From Pseudomonas sp. UYIF39 (lineage in GTDB: Bacteria > Pseudomonadota > Gammaproteobacteria > Pseudomonadales > Pseudomonadaceae): a stretch of DNA of 64,000 bases. The notes below the pieces were generated by a model. That model saw nothing but the letters and a program-made list of their open reading frames with translations. It was not told the origin of the DNA and did no database searches. The translations under genes and the position numbers were made by a program. How positions within the stretch are numbered: the stretch's first letter is position 1; each line of letters begins with the position of its first letter. The stretch covers positions 109,896 through 173,895 of the forward strand of contig NZ_JALBYU010000012.1 in assembly GCF_029963765.1 (NCBI RefSeq), written 5' to 3'. This document shows positions 54,957-63,919 of the stretch, in pieces.

Positions 54957-56495
54957 ATGGCTAACGAAACGAACGTTCCAACTCCAAAACCGACCACTCT
55001 CGAAGGCTGGGTCAAGCTTCTCGATGGCGTGCGCCTACCGGTTCCGCAAGCCAGTCATGACCGTGTCTGCAAGGCCATCGCCAACAGTCGCAGCTCCTTG
55101 CGCGATATCGCCGAACTGATACAGGACAGCCCGGCGCTGGCCCTGAGCGTGATTCGCGAAGCCAATCGCCACACCCATGGCAGCATGACCGAGCCTGCGG
55201 AAAACCTTGAGGTGGCGATCAATCGCCTCGGTTTGAAGCGCACCGAAGAACTGCTCGCCCGCCTGCCCGCCGAACCTCAGTTAGACATTCCGGTGGCCCT
55301 GCGTCAGCTGCAGATGATCAGCCAGCACGCGACCCAACAGGCCAACGGTTTTTTCGCCAGTCGCCTGGCGCGGCTGTGGCAGGACATCCACTGGGGCAGC
55401 CTGCTGTTTCTCTCGCCGCTCTGGCCGATGGCATTGACTCATCCGCAGTTGCTCGAAGAGTGGGAGCTGCGGGTTATCCATAAAGGCGAGTCGGCGCGCA
55501 AAGTCGAAAAGCAATTGTTCGGCGCTCGCCTGCTGGATATCTGCCTGGCGCTCGTGGACATCTGGCGCCTGCCGATCTGGGTGCAGCAGGGTTATCGGCT
55601 GCTGCTCAACGAGCAGCGTGAGCTGGTGAAAGTGCTGCGCATCGCACGCGACAGCGATCATCCATTGCGCCAGCAGAACCGCCTCGACGACGATCCGACC
55701 CTGCGTCGCTGGCTCAATCAACCGGCCAATACGGTGCTGCTGGCCAACGGTCTTGCGCTATCGGCGCAACAGGCCTGGGACAGTCCGCACAGTGAACGCT
55801 GGCAGTACCTGACCAGCCTTTACCTGCAAATACCGATGGACGAAGTGCAGCAGCAATTGCACCAACAGGCCGCCAACAGCGCCCGCCATCACGCCATGCC
55901 AGACCTTTGGCACCCGGCCGTTTCACTGATCTGGCCATGGGGTATGAACCGCGTGCACGCAGGCTTGCTGCCGGCCCCGGCGCCGACTGCCGAAGACCTG
56001 GCGAAATGGCGCAGACAGTGTGCCGAGTTGCTGGTCGAGCCAAGTCGCTTCACCAATGCCATGCACTTGACCACGTCTGCCCGGGACGCTTTGGTCGCGT
56101 GCGGCATGCGTCGGGTGATGATCCTGATGGCCGACCGCCCCCATGACAATCTGCGAGTGCACCAGACGGCCGGGCTGCAAAAAGAAGTGGCCGGTCTGAA
56201 TTTCGCCGTCAGCCAGAGCACCTTGCTGCAACGCCTGCTCTCGCAACAAGCCCAGGTGCGCCTGACACCGGCCAACTACGCACAATTCTCGGCCCTGTTG
56301 CCGGCCAGCCTGCGCTCACAGTTCGGCGGCGAACACTTGCTGCTGCGTTCACTGGTCAATAATGGTCGGGTGATCATGATTGTGGTGGCGGATCAAGGCG
56401 GCGGGCCGTTCTCGGAAATCACCGTGCAAGCCTTCGGTAAAACCGCGCAGTGCATCGAAAAGGCACTGCACAGCTTTAGCCACCGCGGCCAATGA
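54957..56495 (+). CDS. HDOD domain protein
   Basis: A 512-residue cytoplasmic protein with an HDOD domain in its N-terminal part (IQDSPALALSVIREANR; INRLGLKRTEELLARLP). HDOD proteins are HD-like helical domains without the metal-binding residues and act in signalling. The C-terminal 200 residues look GAF-like (HTPWD-free; RVMILMADRPHDNLRVHQTAG) but this is uncertain. The gene is divergent from motA, suggesting a motility or c-di-GMP link. Confidence 0.82.
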   Translation: MANETNVPTPKPTTLEGWVKLLDGVRLPVPQASHDRVCKAIANSRSSLRDIAELIQDSPALALSVIREANRHTHGSMTEPAENLEVAINRLGLKRTEELLARLPAEPQLDIPVALRQLQMISQHATQQANGFFASRLARLWQDIHWGSLLFLSPLWPMALTHPQLLEEWELRVIHKGESARKVEKQLFGARLLDICLALVDIWRLPIWVQQGYRLLLNEQRELVKVLRIARDSDHPLRQQNRLDDDPTLRRWLNQPANTVLLANGLALSAQQAWDSPHSERWQYLTSLYLQIPMDEVQQQLHQQAANSARHHAMPDLWHPAVSLIWPWGMNRVHAGLLPAPAPTAEDLAKWRRQCAELLVEPSRFTNAMHLTTSARDALVACGMRRVMILMADRPHDNLRVHQTAGLQKEVAGLNFAVSQSTLLQRLLSQQAQVRLTPANYAQFSALLPASLRSQFGGEHLLLRSLVNNGRVIMIVVADQGGGPFSEITVQAFGKTAQCIEKALHSFSHRGQ

Positions 56496-56537
56496 CGCTG
56501 CGCTACAATCCTCCCCTTTGTGTTCTGGAGACCTCAC

Positions 56538-57353
56538 ATGTCTGACTTCTCTGGCTTGCCGCTGGTCATCGAGCCGAGCGACTTGCTCCCCCGTCTCGAC
56601 GCTCGCGATCTGATTCTGGTGGACCTGACCAGCAGCGCCCGCTATGCCGAAGGGCATATCCCCGGCGCGCGTTTTGTCGATCCGAAACGCACGCAACTCG
56701 GTCACGCACCTGCGCCGGGACTGATGCCGCCGCAAGCGGCACTCGAAGCGCTGTTCGGTGAGCTGGGACACAACCCCGATGCGGTCTACGTCGTCTATGA
56801 CGACGAAGGCGGCGGATGGGCCGGGCGCTTTATCTGGCTGCTGGATGTTATCGGCCACAGCAAGTACCACTATGTCGATGGCGGCCTGAAGGCCTGGCTG
56901 GCAGAAGGCTTGCCTATGTCGATCCAGATCCCGGCAGCGGTTGGCGGCCCGGTTGCGTTGACCCTGCATGATGAACCCACCGCCACCCGCGAGTACCTGC
57001 AAAGCCGTCTCGGTGCTGCCGACCTGGCGATCTGGGACGCGCGCGGGCCGCTGGAGTACTCCGGCGAGAAAGTCCTGGCGGCCAAGGCCGGGCACATTCC
57101 CGGCGCGGTCAATTTCGAATGGACCGCGGGCATGGATCAGGCGCGCAACCTGCGCATCCGTACCGACATGCCGCAGATCCTGGAAAAACTCGGGATCAGC
57201 AAAGACAAAGAAGTGATTACCCACTGCCAGACTCACCACCGTTCTGGCTTCACCTATCTGGTGGCCAAATCCCTCGGTTATCCGCGGGTCAAAGGCTACG
57301 CCGGTTCCTGGGGCGAATGGGGCAACCACCCCGATACGCCCGTAGAGATTTAA
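56538..57353 (+). CDS. rhdA: Thiosulfate sulfurtransferase (rhodanese)
   Basis: Transfers sulfane sulfur from thiosulfate to cyanide or other acceptors. The 271-residue protein has two rhodanese domains; the catalytic loop is CQTHHRS in the second, the sequence characteristic of Azotobacter/Pseudomonas RhdA. The inactive first domain has an Asp (YDDEGGG) where Cys would be. The ATG at 56538 follows CTGGAG. It is 18 bases upstream of psd. Confidence 0.96.
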   Translation: MSDFSGLPLVIEPSDLLPRLDARDLILVDLTSSARYAEGHIPGARFVDPKRTQLGHAPAPGLMPPQAALEALFGELGHNPDAVYVVYDDEGGGWAGRFIWLLDVIGHSKYHYVDGGLKAWLAEGLPMSIQIPAAVGGPVALTLHDEPTATREYLQSRLGAADLAIWDARGPLEYSGEKVLAAKAGHIPGAVNFEWTAGMDQARNLRIRTDMPQILEKLGISKDKEVITHCQTHHRSGFTYLVAKSLGYPRVKGYAGSWGEWGNHPDTPVEI

Positions 57354-57371
57354 GGTTTTTAAGGACAGTTA

Positions 57372-58232
57372 ATGAATAAGCGTTTGTTTATCCTCAGCCA
57401 ATACCTGCTGCCCCATCACCTGCTGTCGCGACTGGCCGGCTGCATTGCCGAATGCCGCGTGCGCTGGTTCAAGAACGCCTTCACCGCCTGGTTCGCCAAG
57501 CGTTATCAGGTGGATATGTCGCAGGCACTGGTCGAAGACCTGACCGCCTACGAACACTTCAATGCGTTCTTCACTCGCGCCTTGAAGGACGGTGCTCGCC
57601 CGTTGGACGAGACGCCAGGCGCGATCCTCAGCCCGGCCGACGGTGCGGTCAGCCAACTCGGCCCGATCGAACACGGTCGCGTGTTCCAGGCCAAGGGCCA
57701 CAGCTTCAGCGTGCTGGAATTGCTGGGCGGCGACGCTGCCAACGCTGCGCCGTTCATGGGCGGTGATTTCGCGACTATTTATCTGTCGCCGAAGGACTAC
57801 CACCGCGTGCACATGCCGTTGGCCGGCACTCTGCGCGAGATGGTCTACATCCCGGGCCGGATCTTCTCGGTCAACCAGACCACCGCCGAAAACGTTCCGG
57901 AACTGTTCGCCCGCAACGAGCGTGTGGCGTGTATTTTCGACACCGAGCGCGGGCCGATGGCCGTGGTGTTGGTGGGCGCGATGATCGTTGCGTCGATCGA
58001 GACCGTTTGGGCCGGGCTGGTCACTCCGCCAAAACGCGAGCTGAAAACCTTCCGCTACGACGAAGCCGCCCGTGCACCGATCCATTTGGAGAAAGGTGCA
58101 GAATTGGGTCGGTTCAAACTGGGTTCGACCGCTGTCGTGCTGTTCGGGCCTGATCAAGTGAAGTGGGCTGAAGAACTGGCGGCCGGTTCACCGGTGCAGA
58201 TGGGCCAGGGCATGGGCCTGGCAAAAGCCTGA
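57372..58232 (+). CDS. psd: Phosphatidylserine decarboxylase proenzyme
   Basis: Makes phosphatidylethanolamine at the inner membrane. The 286-residue proenzyme cleaves itself within LGST (about residue 254) to form the pyruvoyl cofactor; the segment DYHRVHMPLAGTL contains a catalytic His. AAGGAC precedes the ATG. It is probably co-transcribed with rhdA. Confidence 0.97.
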   Translation: MNKRLFILSQYLLPHHLLSRLAGCIAECRVRWFKNAFTAWFAKRYQVDMSQALVEDLTAYEHFNAFFTRALKDGARPLDETPGAILSPADGAVSQLGPIEHGRVFQAKGHSFSVLELLGGDAANAAPFMGGDFATIYLSPKDYHRVHMPLAGTLREMVYIPGRIFSVNQTTAENVPELFARNERVACIFDTERGPMAVVLVGAMIVASIETVWAGLVTPPKRELKTFRYDEAARAPIHLEKGAELGRFKLGSTAVVLFGPDQVKWAEELAAGSPVQMGQGMGLAKA

Positions 58233-58257
58233 TCCCTTCAGCCAAGGCACAGAACCT

Positions 58258-58346
58258 GTGGGAGCGAGCTTGCTCGCGATAGCAGACTGGCAGCCAGCAC
58301 AGGTGTTGAATGTAAGAACGCAATCGCGAGCAAGCTCGCTCCCACA
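58258..58346. repeat. REP inverted pair
   Basis: GTGGGAGCGAGCTTGCTCGC at 58258 faces TCGCGAGCAAGCTCGCTCCC ending at 58345, with a 41-base spacer, between psd and the convergent lectin gene. Confidence 0.92.
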
Positions 58347-58443
58347 TTGGGTTGTGGTATTCAAGTTCTTAATTGACCGGCATTAACCATTGATCCGCCC
58401 TTTCGAACGTCTTCGAAGGGGCGGATGCCACTCGGTGGTGCCG

Positions 58444-58845
58444 TTACTCTATCTGTCCGCGGAAGCCGATCGGCCCTTCGTTGGCGTAGGTATTGGTGCC
58501 ACTGAGGTTTTTCCCTCCATCACTGGAGGTCACGCTCAACGCCACAACGTTTTGATTATCCCGGCCTCCGATGACCCATTTGCCACCCGGATGCCACGGG
58601 GCATCGTTGCCGCCCCACTGATTTTCAACGTTGTAATGGTTCTGGCTCGTGCGTTGAGCCTTGAAGCCAATGGGACCTTCACCTGCATACGTCATGGTGC
58701 CGGTGAAACTCTTCCCGCCATCGCCCGATTTGATCTCGATCGCGACAACGTTCTGGTTGTCCCGCGCGCCTAGCGTCCAGTCTCCGCCCGGATGCCAGGG
58801 TGCCGAACTACCGCCCCATTGATTTGCCACTACATATCTAGACAT
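58444..58845 (-). CDS. OAA-type high-mannose-binding lectin
   Basis: A 133-residue protein made of two tandem repeats of about 66 residues. Both contain NQWGG(S/N)(S/D)APWHPGG, (R)DNQNVVA, DGGK and GPIGF, the carbohydrate-binding hallmarks of the Oscillatoria agardhii agglutinin family, which includes a P. fluorescens lectin. It binds high-mannose glycans; its role in the bacterium is unknown. I chose the ATG at 58845, with AAGGAG nine bases upstream, over that at 58854. No signal peptide is present, so it is cytoplasmic or released in another way. Confidence 0.93.
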   Translation of the reverse strand: MSRYVVANQWGGSSAPWHPGGDWTLGARDNQNVVAIEIKSGDGGKSFTGTMTYAGEGPIGFKAQRTSQNHYNVENQWGGNDAPWHPGGKWVIGGRDNQNVVALSVTSSDGGKNLSGTNTYANEGPIGFRGQIE

Positions 58846-59044
58846 AAACTTCATCTCCTTGAAGTTACAAAGAGACCTGCCCTGTGTAGGCAGCAGGCCG
58901 TACGACTGTGCGTATCCAGTCGCACGAGTGTCAGATTAGTAGTACGCCCGGATGGCACTCGACTGACAGACAAACGGTAGAAATCCATAGCTGCTACAGT
59001 CAGGTTATTCACTGCCCAATTACCGGTTGGAGTTTTTCCACGGC

Positions 59045-60823
59045 ATGAATGAGACCAGCCCCCACCTCCTGCTACGCGCCCCGATCCCGACGCAGTTGCG
59101 CCTGTCGTTCTGTGAAGCCACCCCGCGCGATCTCAAGCGCTGGATCGCCAATCTGCCCAAAGCCAACATCGGTGAAACCGCTCGCCAGCTGTATCAAGGC
59201 TTGAGCGAACTCAACCAGCTGCTCACGCCCAGCGACAATCGCCTGCAATTGCTCGAACTGCTGCGGCCCGAGGCGTATTACGTCTGCAAACACCTTGAGC
59301 AGCATTTCCTGCATCAGTCGATTGTCCTCGACGAGCGCTCTCGCAAGATCGCCAACCTCTGCCAGGCGCTGCAAAGTCACTTGGCCATTGGTTATAAACA
59401 GATCGTGGTGCGCATCACACCAAGGTTCAGCAAGGACCGTGCGCCGCTGCTGACCCAAGCGCTGCAACGGGCGATCCATTGCCTGAACGGGCCGCTGATT
59501 CGCGCTACCAAACTCTATTGCCCCGTGCCGGAAGGCCTGTGGCTGGAGCTGCATCAGCTCTACCGGATCGCCTGCGCGCACCGGCTCCAGCACACGAGCC
59601 TGCGCGATGAGCTGGCCAGCCAGACGCAAACCTTGAGCATCGAACAGACGTACGTGGTCGCCTTGCTGCTGGGCGCCTCACGCTGCAACCAACTGCGCCA
59701 GCACCAGATTGCCCGGGTGGCCGAGGTGCTGGAACCCTGGAGCCAATGGATTAAACTGCAACCCGGCAAGCCGGCCACCGGGCTGTTTGCCGTCGCGCAA
59801 GACCTCGACACCGGGCCGCGTTACCGCACCAAGTTCCGGGCCGAGCAGCAGGAGAGTTTGCTGGGGATCGATCCGCAGCCTCTGATTGCGGCCATCGAAG
59901 GGCATTTGCAGAAACTCGACAGCTCATCGCCACTGCCCGTGCCGGCAGGGTTAAGTCTGGATACGTTGCAACACCTTCATGCCGCCTGGGGCCAGACTGC
60001 CGAACGCAGTTTCCAGCGCACCGTCGGCCAAGGCACGTTGACCCTGTGCATAGGCATGAGCGCGCTGCACTTTTATATGGGTGGGCAACGCTCATTCAGC
60101 GACATCCTGAAAAACCACGGCGCCCGGCCTGCACAATTTTCGGTAACGTCAGCGACCGGCCAGGAAAAGGACCAATGGCACCAGGCCTTCGACGCCGCCC
60201 CCCAAGGCAATGCAGACGCTCTATTGCCCTACGAAGAGATCGAATACCCGCAGCTTCAGAATGACGACAGCCACGATGCATCCGACCGCAATCAGCACTT
60301 CCCGACCCATGTCCTGTCAGTGATCAATCACAGCCCCGGCGGTTACTGCCTGGCCTGGCCCGCCGCTGTGCCGACCGAGTTACAGGCGGGTGAGATGGTC
60401 GGTATCGAGGATTCTGCCGGTCAGGGCTGGAGCATCGCGGTGGTGCGCTGGATCCGCCAGGTGCGCGGCGGTGGCACGCAGATGGGCATCGAGCAGGTTG
60501 CGCCCTACGCCGAGCCTTGCGGCCTGCAACTGGTGCGCACCCGTGATAACCACTGCCAATACCTGCGCGGCCTGTTGCTGCCGCAAATCAGTGCCATCGA
60601 CCAGCCGGCCACTTTGCTCGCGCCGCGCCTGCCCTTTCAGGAGGGCAACAAGGTCATGATCAATACCCACGGCGAGGAACACCGGGTCGGGCTGGAGCGG
60701 CGGGTGGCGAGCACCAACAGTTTCAATCAGTTCGCCTACCGTCCACTGGAGGTAGCCAAAAACGACAACGCCGCGGTGAGCGGCGCTGAGGACGATTTTG
60801 ATTCGTTGTGGAAAACACTTTGA
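59045..60823 (+). CDS. PilZ-like (PA4958-type) protein
   Basis: A 592-residue cytoplasmic protein that matches the conserved gene between psd and serB in pseudomonads. The first 400 residues are helical and of unknown function. The last 170 residues look like a PilZ domain: NHSPGG at residues 428-433 fits the second c-di-GMP motif (D/NxSxxG), but I see no clear RxxxR before it. TTGGAG lies 12 bases before the ATG at 59045. c-di-GMP binding is therefore doubtful; a scaffold or sensor role is possible. Confidence 0.75.
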   Translation: MNETSPHLLLRAPIPTQLRLSFCEATPRDLKRWIANLPKANIGETARQLYQGLSELNQLLTPSDNRLQLLELLRPEAYYVCKHLEQHFLHQSIVLDERSRKIANLCQALQSHLAIGYKQIVVRITPRFSKDRAPLLTQALQRAIHCLNGPLIRATKLYCPVPEGLWLELHQLYRIACAHRLQHTSLRDELASQTQTLSIEQTYVVALLLGASRCNQLRQHQIARVAEVLEPWSQWIKLQPGKPATGLFAVAQDLDTGPRYRTKFRAEQQESLLGIDPQPLIAAIEGHLQKLDSSSPLPVPAGLSLDTLQHLHAAWGQTAERSFQRTVGQGTLTLCIGMSALHFYMGGQRSFSDILKNHGARPAQFSVTSATGQEKDQWHQAFDAAPQGNADALLPYEEIEYPQLQNDDSHDASDRNQHFPTHVLSVINHSPGGYCLAWPAAVPTELQAGEMVGIEDSAGQGWSIAVVRWIRQVRGGGTQMGIEQVAPYAEPCGLQLVRTRDNHCQYLRGLLLPQISAIDQPATLLAPRLPFQEGNKVMINTHGEEHRVGLERRVASTNSFNQFAYRPLEVAKNDNAAVSGAEDDFDSLWKTL

Positions 60824-60851
60824 GGGTGAATCTGTAAGACCGTGATGCGGC

Positions 60852-60942
60852 CTTCGCGAGCAAGCCCGCTCCCACACTGGATCTGCGTCGAACAGAGATC
60901 AATGTGGGAGCGGCGGTGCGGCGATCCGACTTGCTCGCGAAG
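60852..60942. repeat. REP pair with an altered right half
   Basis: CTTCGCGAGCAAGCCCGCTC at 60852 faces GTGGGAGCGGCGGTGCGGCG (60903) and CTTGCTCGCGAAG. The right copy carries extra bases between the two halves of the stem. Confidence 0.8.
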
Positions 60943-60966
60943 GGGCCAGTTTAGTCAATACAATAC

Positions 60967-62181
60967 TTAGAGCTGCCCGTCGCGATCCCGGAAACCCAGC
61001 AGATACAGCACGCCATCCAGCCCAAGGGTGGAAATCGCCTGCTTCGCCGACTGCTTGACCAGCGGCTTGGCACGGAACGCCACGCCCAACCCGGCAATCG
61101 CCAGCATCGGCAAATCGTTGGCGCCGTCGCCGACCGCAATGGTCTGCTCCAGACGCAAACCTTCCTTGTGCGCCAGTTCCTTCAGCAGATCCGCCTTGCG
61201 TTGCGCATCAACAATCGGCTCGACCGCCACGCCAGTCACTTTGCCGTCTATTACTTCCAGTTCGTTGGCGAACACGTAGTCGATGCCCAGCTTGGCCTGC
61301 AATTGCTTGGCGAAGTAGGTAAAGCCGCCCGACAGGATGGCGGTCTTGTAGCCCAGACGCTTGAGTTCGGCGAACAGTGTTTCGGCACCTTCGGTCAGAC
61401 GCAGGGAGGCGCCGATGGAATCCAGCACGCTGACGTCCAGCCCTTTCAACAAGGCCAGGCGCTCCTTGAAGCTGGCGCGAAAGTCCAATTCGCCGGCCAT
61501 CGCCCGCTCGGTGATCGCAGATACCTGATCGCCCACTCCGGCAGCCTTGGCCAGTTCGTCGATCACTTCAGCTTCGATCAGCGTCGAATCCATGTCGAAC
61601 ACCGCCAGGCGGCGGTTACGACGGAACAGCGAATCTTCCTGGAAGGCGATGTCGACGTTCAGTTCCTGCGCGACGCTGAGGAATTCGGCCCGCAGCGCTT
61701 GCGGATCAGCCGCTTCACCACGAACGGAAAACTCGATGCAGCCCTTGCCCTGATCGGCCGGGGTGTCCAGCGGCATACGCCCGGACAGACGATCGATGTG
61801 GTCGATGTTCAGGCCATATTTGGCGGTGATCGAACTCACGGCCTGCAATTGCCCGGCGGTCACTTTGCGGGTCAGCAGGGTCACGATGTGGCGTTTCTTG
61901 CCCTGATTGCCAACCCACTGCTGGTAATCCTCTTCGGACACCGGCGTGAAACGCACCTGCTGATCAAGCTTGTAAGCCGTGAACAGGATGTCCTTGAGCA
62001 CCGACTTGCCTTGCTCGGTGTCAGGAATTTCAACCAGGATGCCGAACGACAAGGTGTCGTGGATCACCGCCTGACCAATGTCGAGAATGTTCACACCACC
62101 CTGGGCCAGAACGCCGGTAATGGCTGCAGTCAGACCCGGACGGTCGACTCCCGTGATGTTTATCAGGACGATTTCGCGCAA
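60967..62181 (-). CDS. serB: Phosphoserine phosphatase
   Basis: Performs the last step of serine synthesis. The 404-residue protein has two N-terminal ACT domains (about 1-165; VLINITGVDRPGLTAAITG), likely for serine sensing, and a HAD-type catalytic domain with FDMDSTLIEAE, SGGFTYFA and GDGANDLPML. The start is TTG at 62181 with a G-rich ribosome site. It is divergent from the following gene. Confidence 0.96.
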   Translation of the reverse strand: MREIVLINITGVDRPGLTAAITGVLAQGGVNILDIGQAVIHDTLSFGILVEIPDTEQGKSVLKDILFTAYKLDQQVRFTPVSEEDYQQWVGNQGKKRHIVTLLTRKVTAGQLQAVSSITAKYGLNIDHIDRLSGRMPLDTPADQGKGCIEFSVRGEAADPQALRAEFLSVAQELNVDIAFQEDSLFRRNRRLAVFDMDSTLIEAEVIDELAKAAGVGDQVSAITERAMAGELDFRASFKERLALLKGLDVSVLDSIGASLRLTEGAETLFAELKRLGYKTAILSGGFTYFAKQLQAKLGIDYVFANELEVIDGKVTGVAVEPIVDAQRKADLLKELAHKEGLRLEQTIAVGDGANDLPMLAIAGLGVAFRAKPLVKQSAKQAISTLGLDGVLYLLGFRDRDGQL

Positions 62182-62316
62182 GGCGCACCCCCGCAGGTGG
62201 AAAAAAACCGCATTCTACCCACTTTCAGTGACCATCGGGCACCGTGAGCGCTTTGACGGTCTAGGGCCTGTCGCTATACTGCGCGTCAACTTCACGGACA
62301 AAAGAGCCGAGCTCAA

Positions 62317-63849
62317 GTGAACCGGCCCACGCCAGTAAAAACCGATAACTTCTTTCTGCTGATCTTCCGTGCACTGCGCCACCGCCGTGTACCGATTGCA
62401 TTGCGCATTGCCAGCCATAACGTGATCCTGGTCGCTCTGGCCCTGGTGATTTATGCCTGTGTGATGGGTTTGCAGTTCAAGCAGGCCATGCACGAGCAGG
62501 CGGATGCGCTGGGCGAAAGCCTGACCACGCAAACTGCCACGTCCGCCACGGAGCTGTTGGTGTCCAACGACATCCTCAGCCTCAACGTGCTGCTCAACAA
62601 CCTGACCAAAAACAAGCTGGTGGCTCACGCTGCCATCTACAGCGTGGATAACCGCATCCTCGCCGAAGCCGGTCAGCGCCCCAAGCACAGCCTGCTGGGC
62701 GAAGCCGAAGGCATGTACCAGAGCAAGATCACTTTCCAGGATGTGACCGCCGGGCAACTGCGCATCAGCCTGGACATGGATCAGTTCCAGCAGCCGATGA
62801 CCATCAGCCTGCAAAGCATGGGCATTTTGAGCGCGATTCTGCTGGCGCTGTCCCTGGCCTTGAGCCTGCGCCTAGGTCGGCACATCTCCACGCCGCTGCT
62901 GCAATTGCGGGTGTGGCTGCGCCATATCGACGAATACACCCCGGCCACCGAGCGTCAGGACGAGATCGGCGATCTGGCTCGCCAGCTGCACGCCGACTTC
63001 GCGCCAGAGCCCGCCGAGCCGGAACCCGCTCCCGAGCCTGAATACGACGAAAGCGACTACGAAGACCCGGACGATAACGAGCCAACCTTCGAAGTGCGCA
63101 ATTTGCGTGACCCGAGTTTCGATGAATCCAAGCCTGTGGCCGGCCTCAAACCTGCGCCACGGCGCATTGTCAGCACCGTTGAAGACGATGATGACGACGA
63201 TGCATTTGCCGACCTGCGTGATGAATCAGCGTCGACCGCGCCGAAACCGGTAGCCAAACCGCAACTATCGAACGTGCCGCAGCACAGCGCGGTGCTGGCC
63301 GTGCAACTGGGCGCTCAGGATCAGCTGCGTCGTCTGCCCCGCACACGACTGGAAGAACTGCTCAAACGCTATCGCGACTGCCTCGATCAGGCCGCCTCGC
63401 TCTACCAGAGCGAGCTGCACACCCTGAACGATGGCAGTACGTTGATGCTGTTCCATACCGAAGACAGCGGCGATGACTACCTGACCAATGCCATCTGTTG
63501 CGGTGAGTTGTTGCGGGCTCTGGGCCATCAGTTGCAGATCGAAGTCGCCGACAGCGGCATCACCCTGCAATTGCAACTGGGCCTGACCCTGGGTGACGAG
63601 CTGTTCGGCCTGAGCCAGATCGATCTGCTGCTGACCGAAACCGCTCAGGATGCCCTGGCCCTGTCGCAACACAGCCGTAACCTGCTGCTGGTGGAGCGCA
63701 AAATCGGTGACGACGCGCTGATCCGCCAGCGCGCACGGATCCGACCGATCGCCAGCCCGGAAGGCGCTTGCTGCGTAGAGCGACTGATGGAGCCTTATCC
63801 GTCGATGCTCGAGCGGCAACTGGCGCGGATGCATGAGCGCCGGGCGTAA
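62317..63849 (+). CDS. AhpA/YtjB-family membrane protein
   Basis: A 510-residue inner-membrane protein that begins with GTG at 62317. Two membrane segments (about residues 30-50 and 168-188) enclose a periplasmic region. A HAMP-like stretch (GRHISTPLLQLRVWLRHI) follows, then an acidic, Pro/Glu-rich linker (about 225-300) and a cytoplasmic C-terminal domain resembling an adenylate cyclase-like fold (YRDCLDQAASLYQSELHTLN). The family is known from virulence-linked genes; the exact function is unknown. Ribosome site is weak (AGAG). Confidence 0.78.
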   Translation: MNRPTPVKTDNFFLLIFRALRHRRVPIALRIASHNVILVALALVIYACVMGLQFKQAMHEQADALGESLTTQTATSATELLVSNDILSLNVLLNNLTKNKLVAHAAIYSVDNRILAEAGQRPKHSLLGEAEGMYQSKITFQDVTAGQLRISLDMDQFQQPMTISLQSMGILSAILLALSLALSLRLGRHISTPLLQLRVWLRHIDEYTPATERQDEIGDLARQLHADFAPEPAEPEPAPEPEYDESDYEDPDDNEPTFEVRNLRDPSFDESKPVAGLKPAPRRIVSTVEDDDDDDAFADLRDESASTAPKPVAKPQLSNVPQHSAVLAVQLGAQDQLRRLPRTRLEELLKRYRDCLDQAASLYQSELHTLNDGSTLMLFHTEDSGDDYLTNAICCGELLRALGHQLQIEVADSGITLQLQLGLTLGDELFGLSQIDLLLTETAQDALALSQHSRNLLLVERKIGDDALIRQRARIRPIASPEGACCVERLMEPYPSMLERQLARMHERRA

Positions 63850-63861
63850 ATAGCCCCGCCA

Positions 63862-63905
63862 GGAAAAAGCCCGCAGACGAGTAATCGTCTGCGGGCTTTT
63901 TTGTT
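63862..63905 (+). terminator. Terminator of the AhpA/YtjB-like gene
   Basis: AGCCCGCAGACGA and TCGTCTGCGGGCT form a 13-bp stem around GTAA, followed by a T-run. Confidence 0.94.
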
Positions 63906-63919
63906 GCCTGCTCGGGCCT

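Noticed and set aside
56349..57329. Antisense frame over rhdA
   Set aside because: It lies opposite the rhodanese gene, whose CQTHHRS motif and start are clear.
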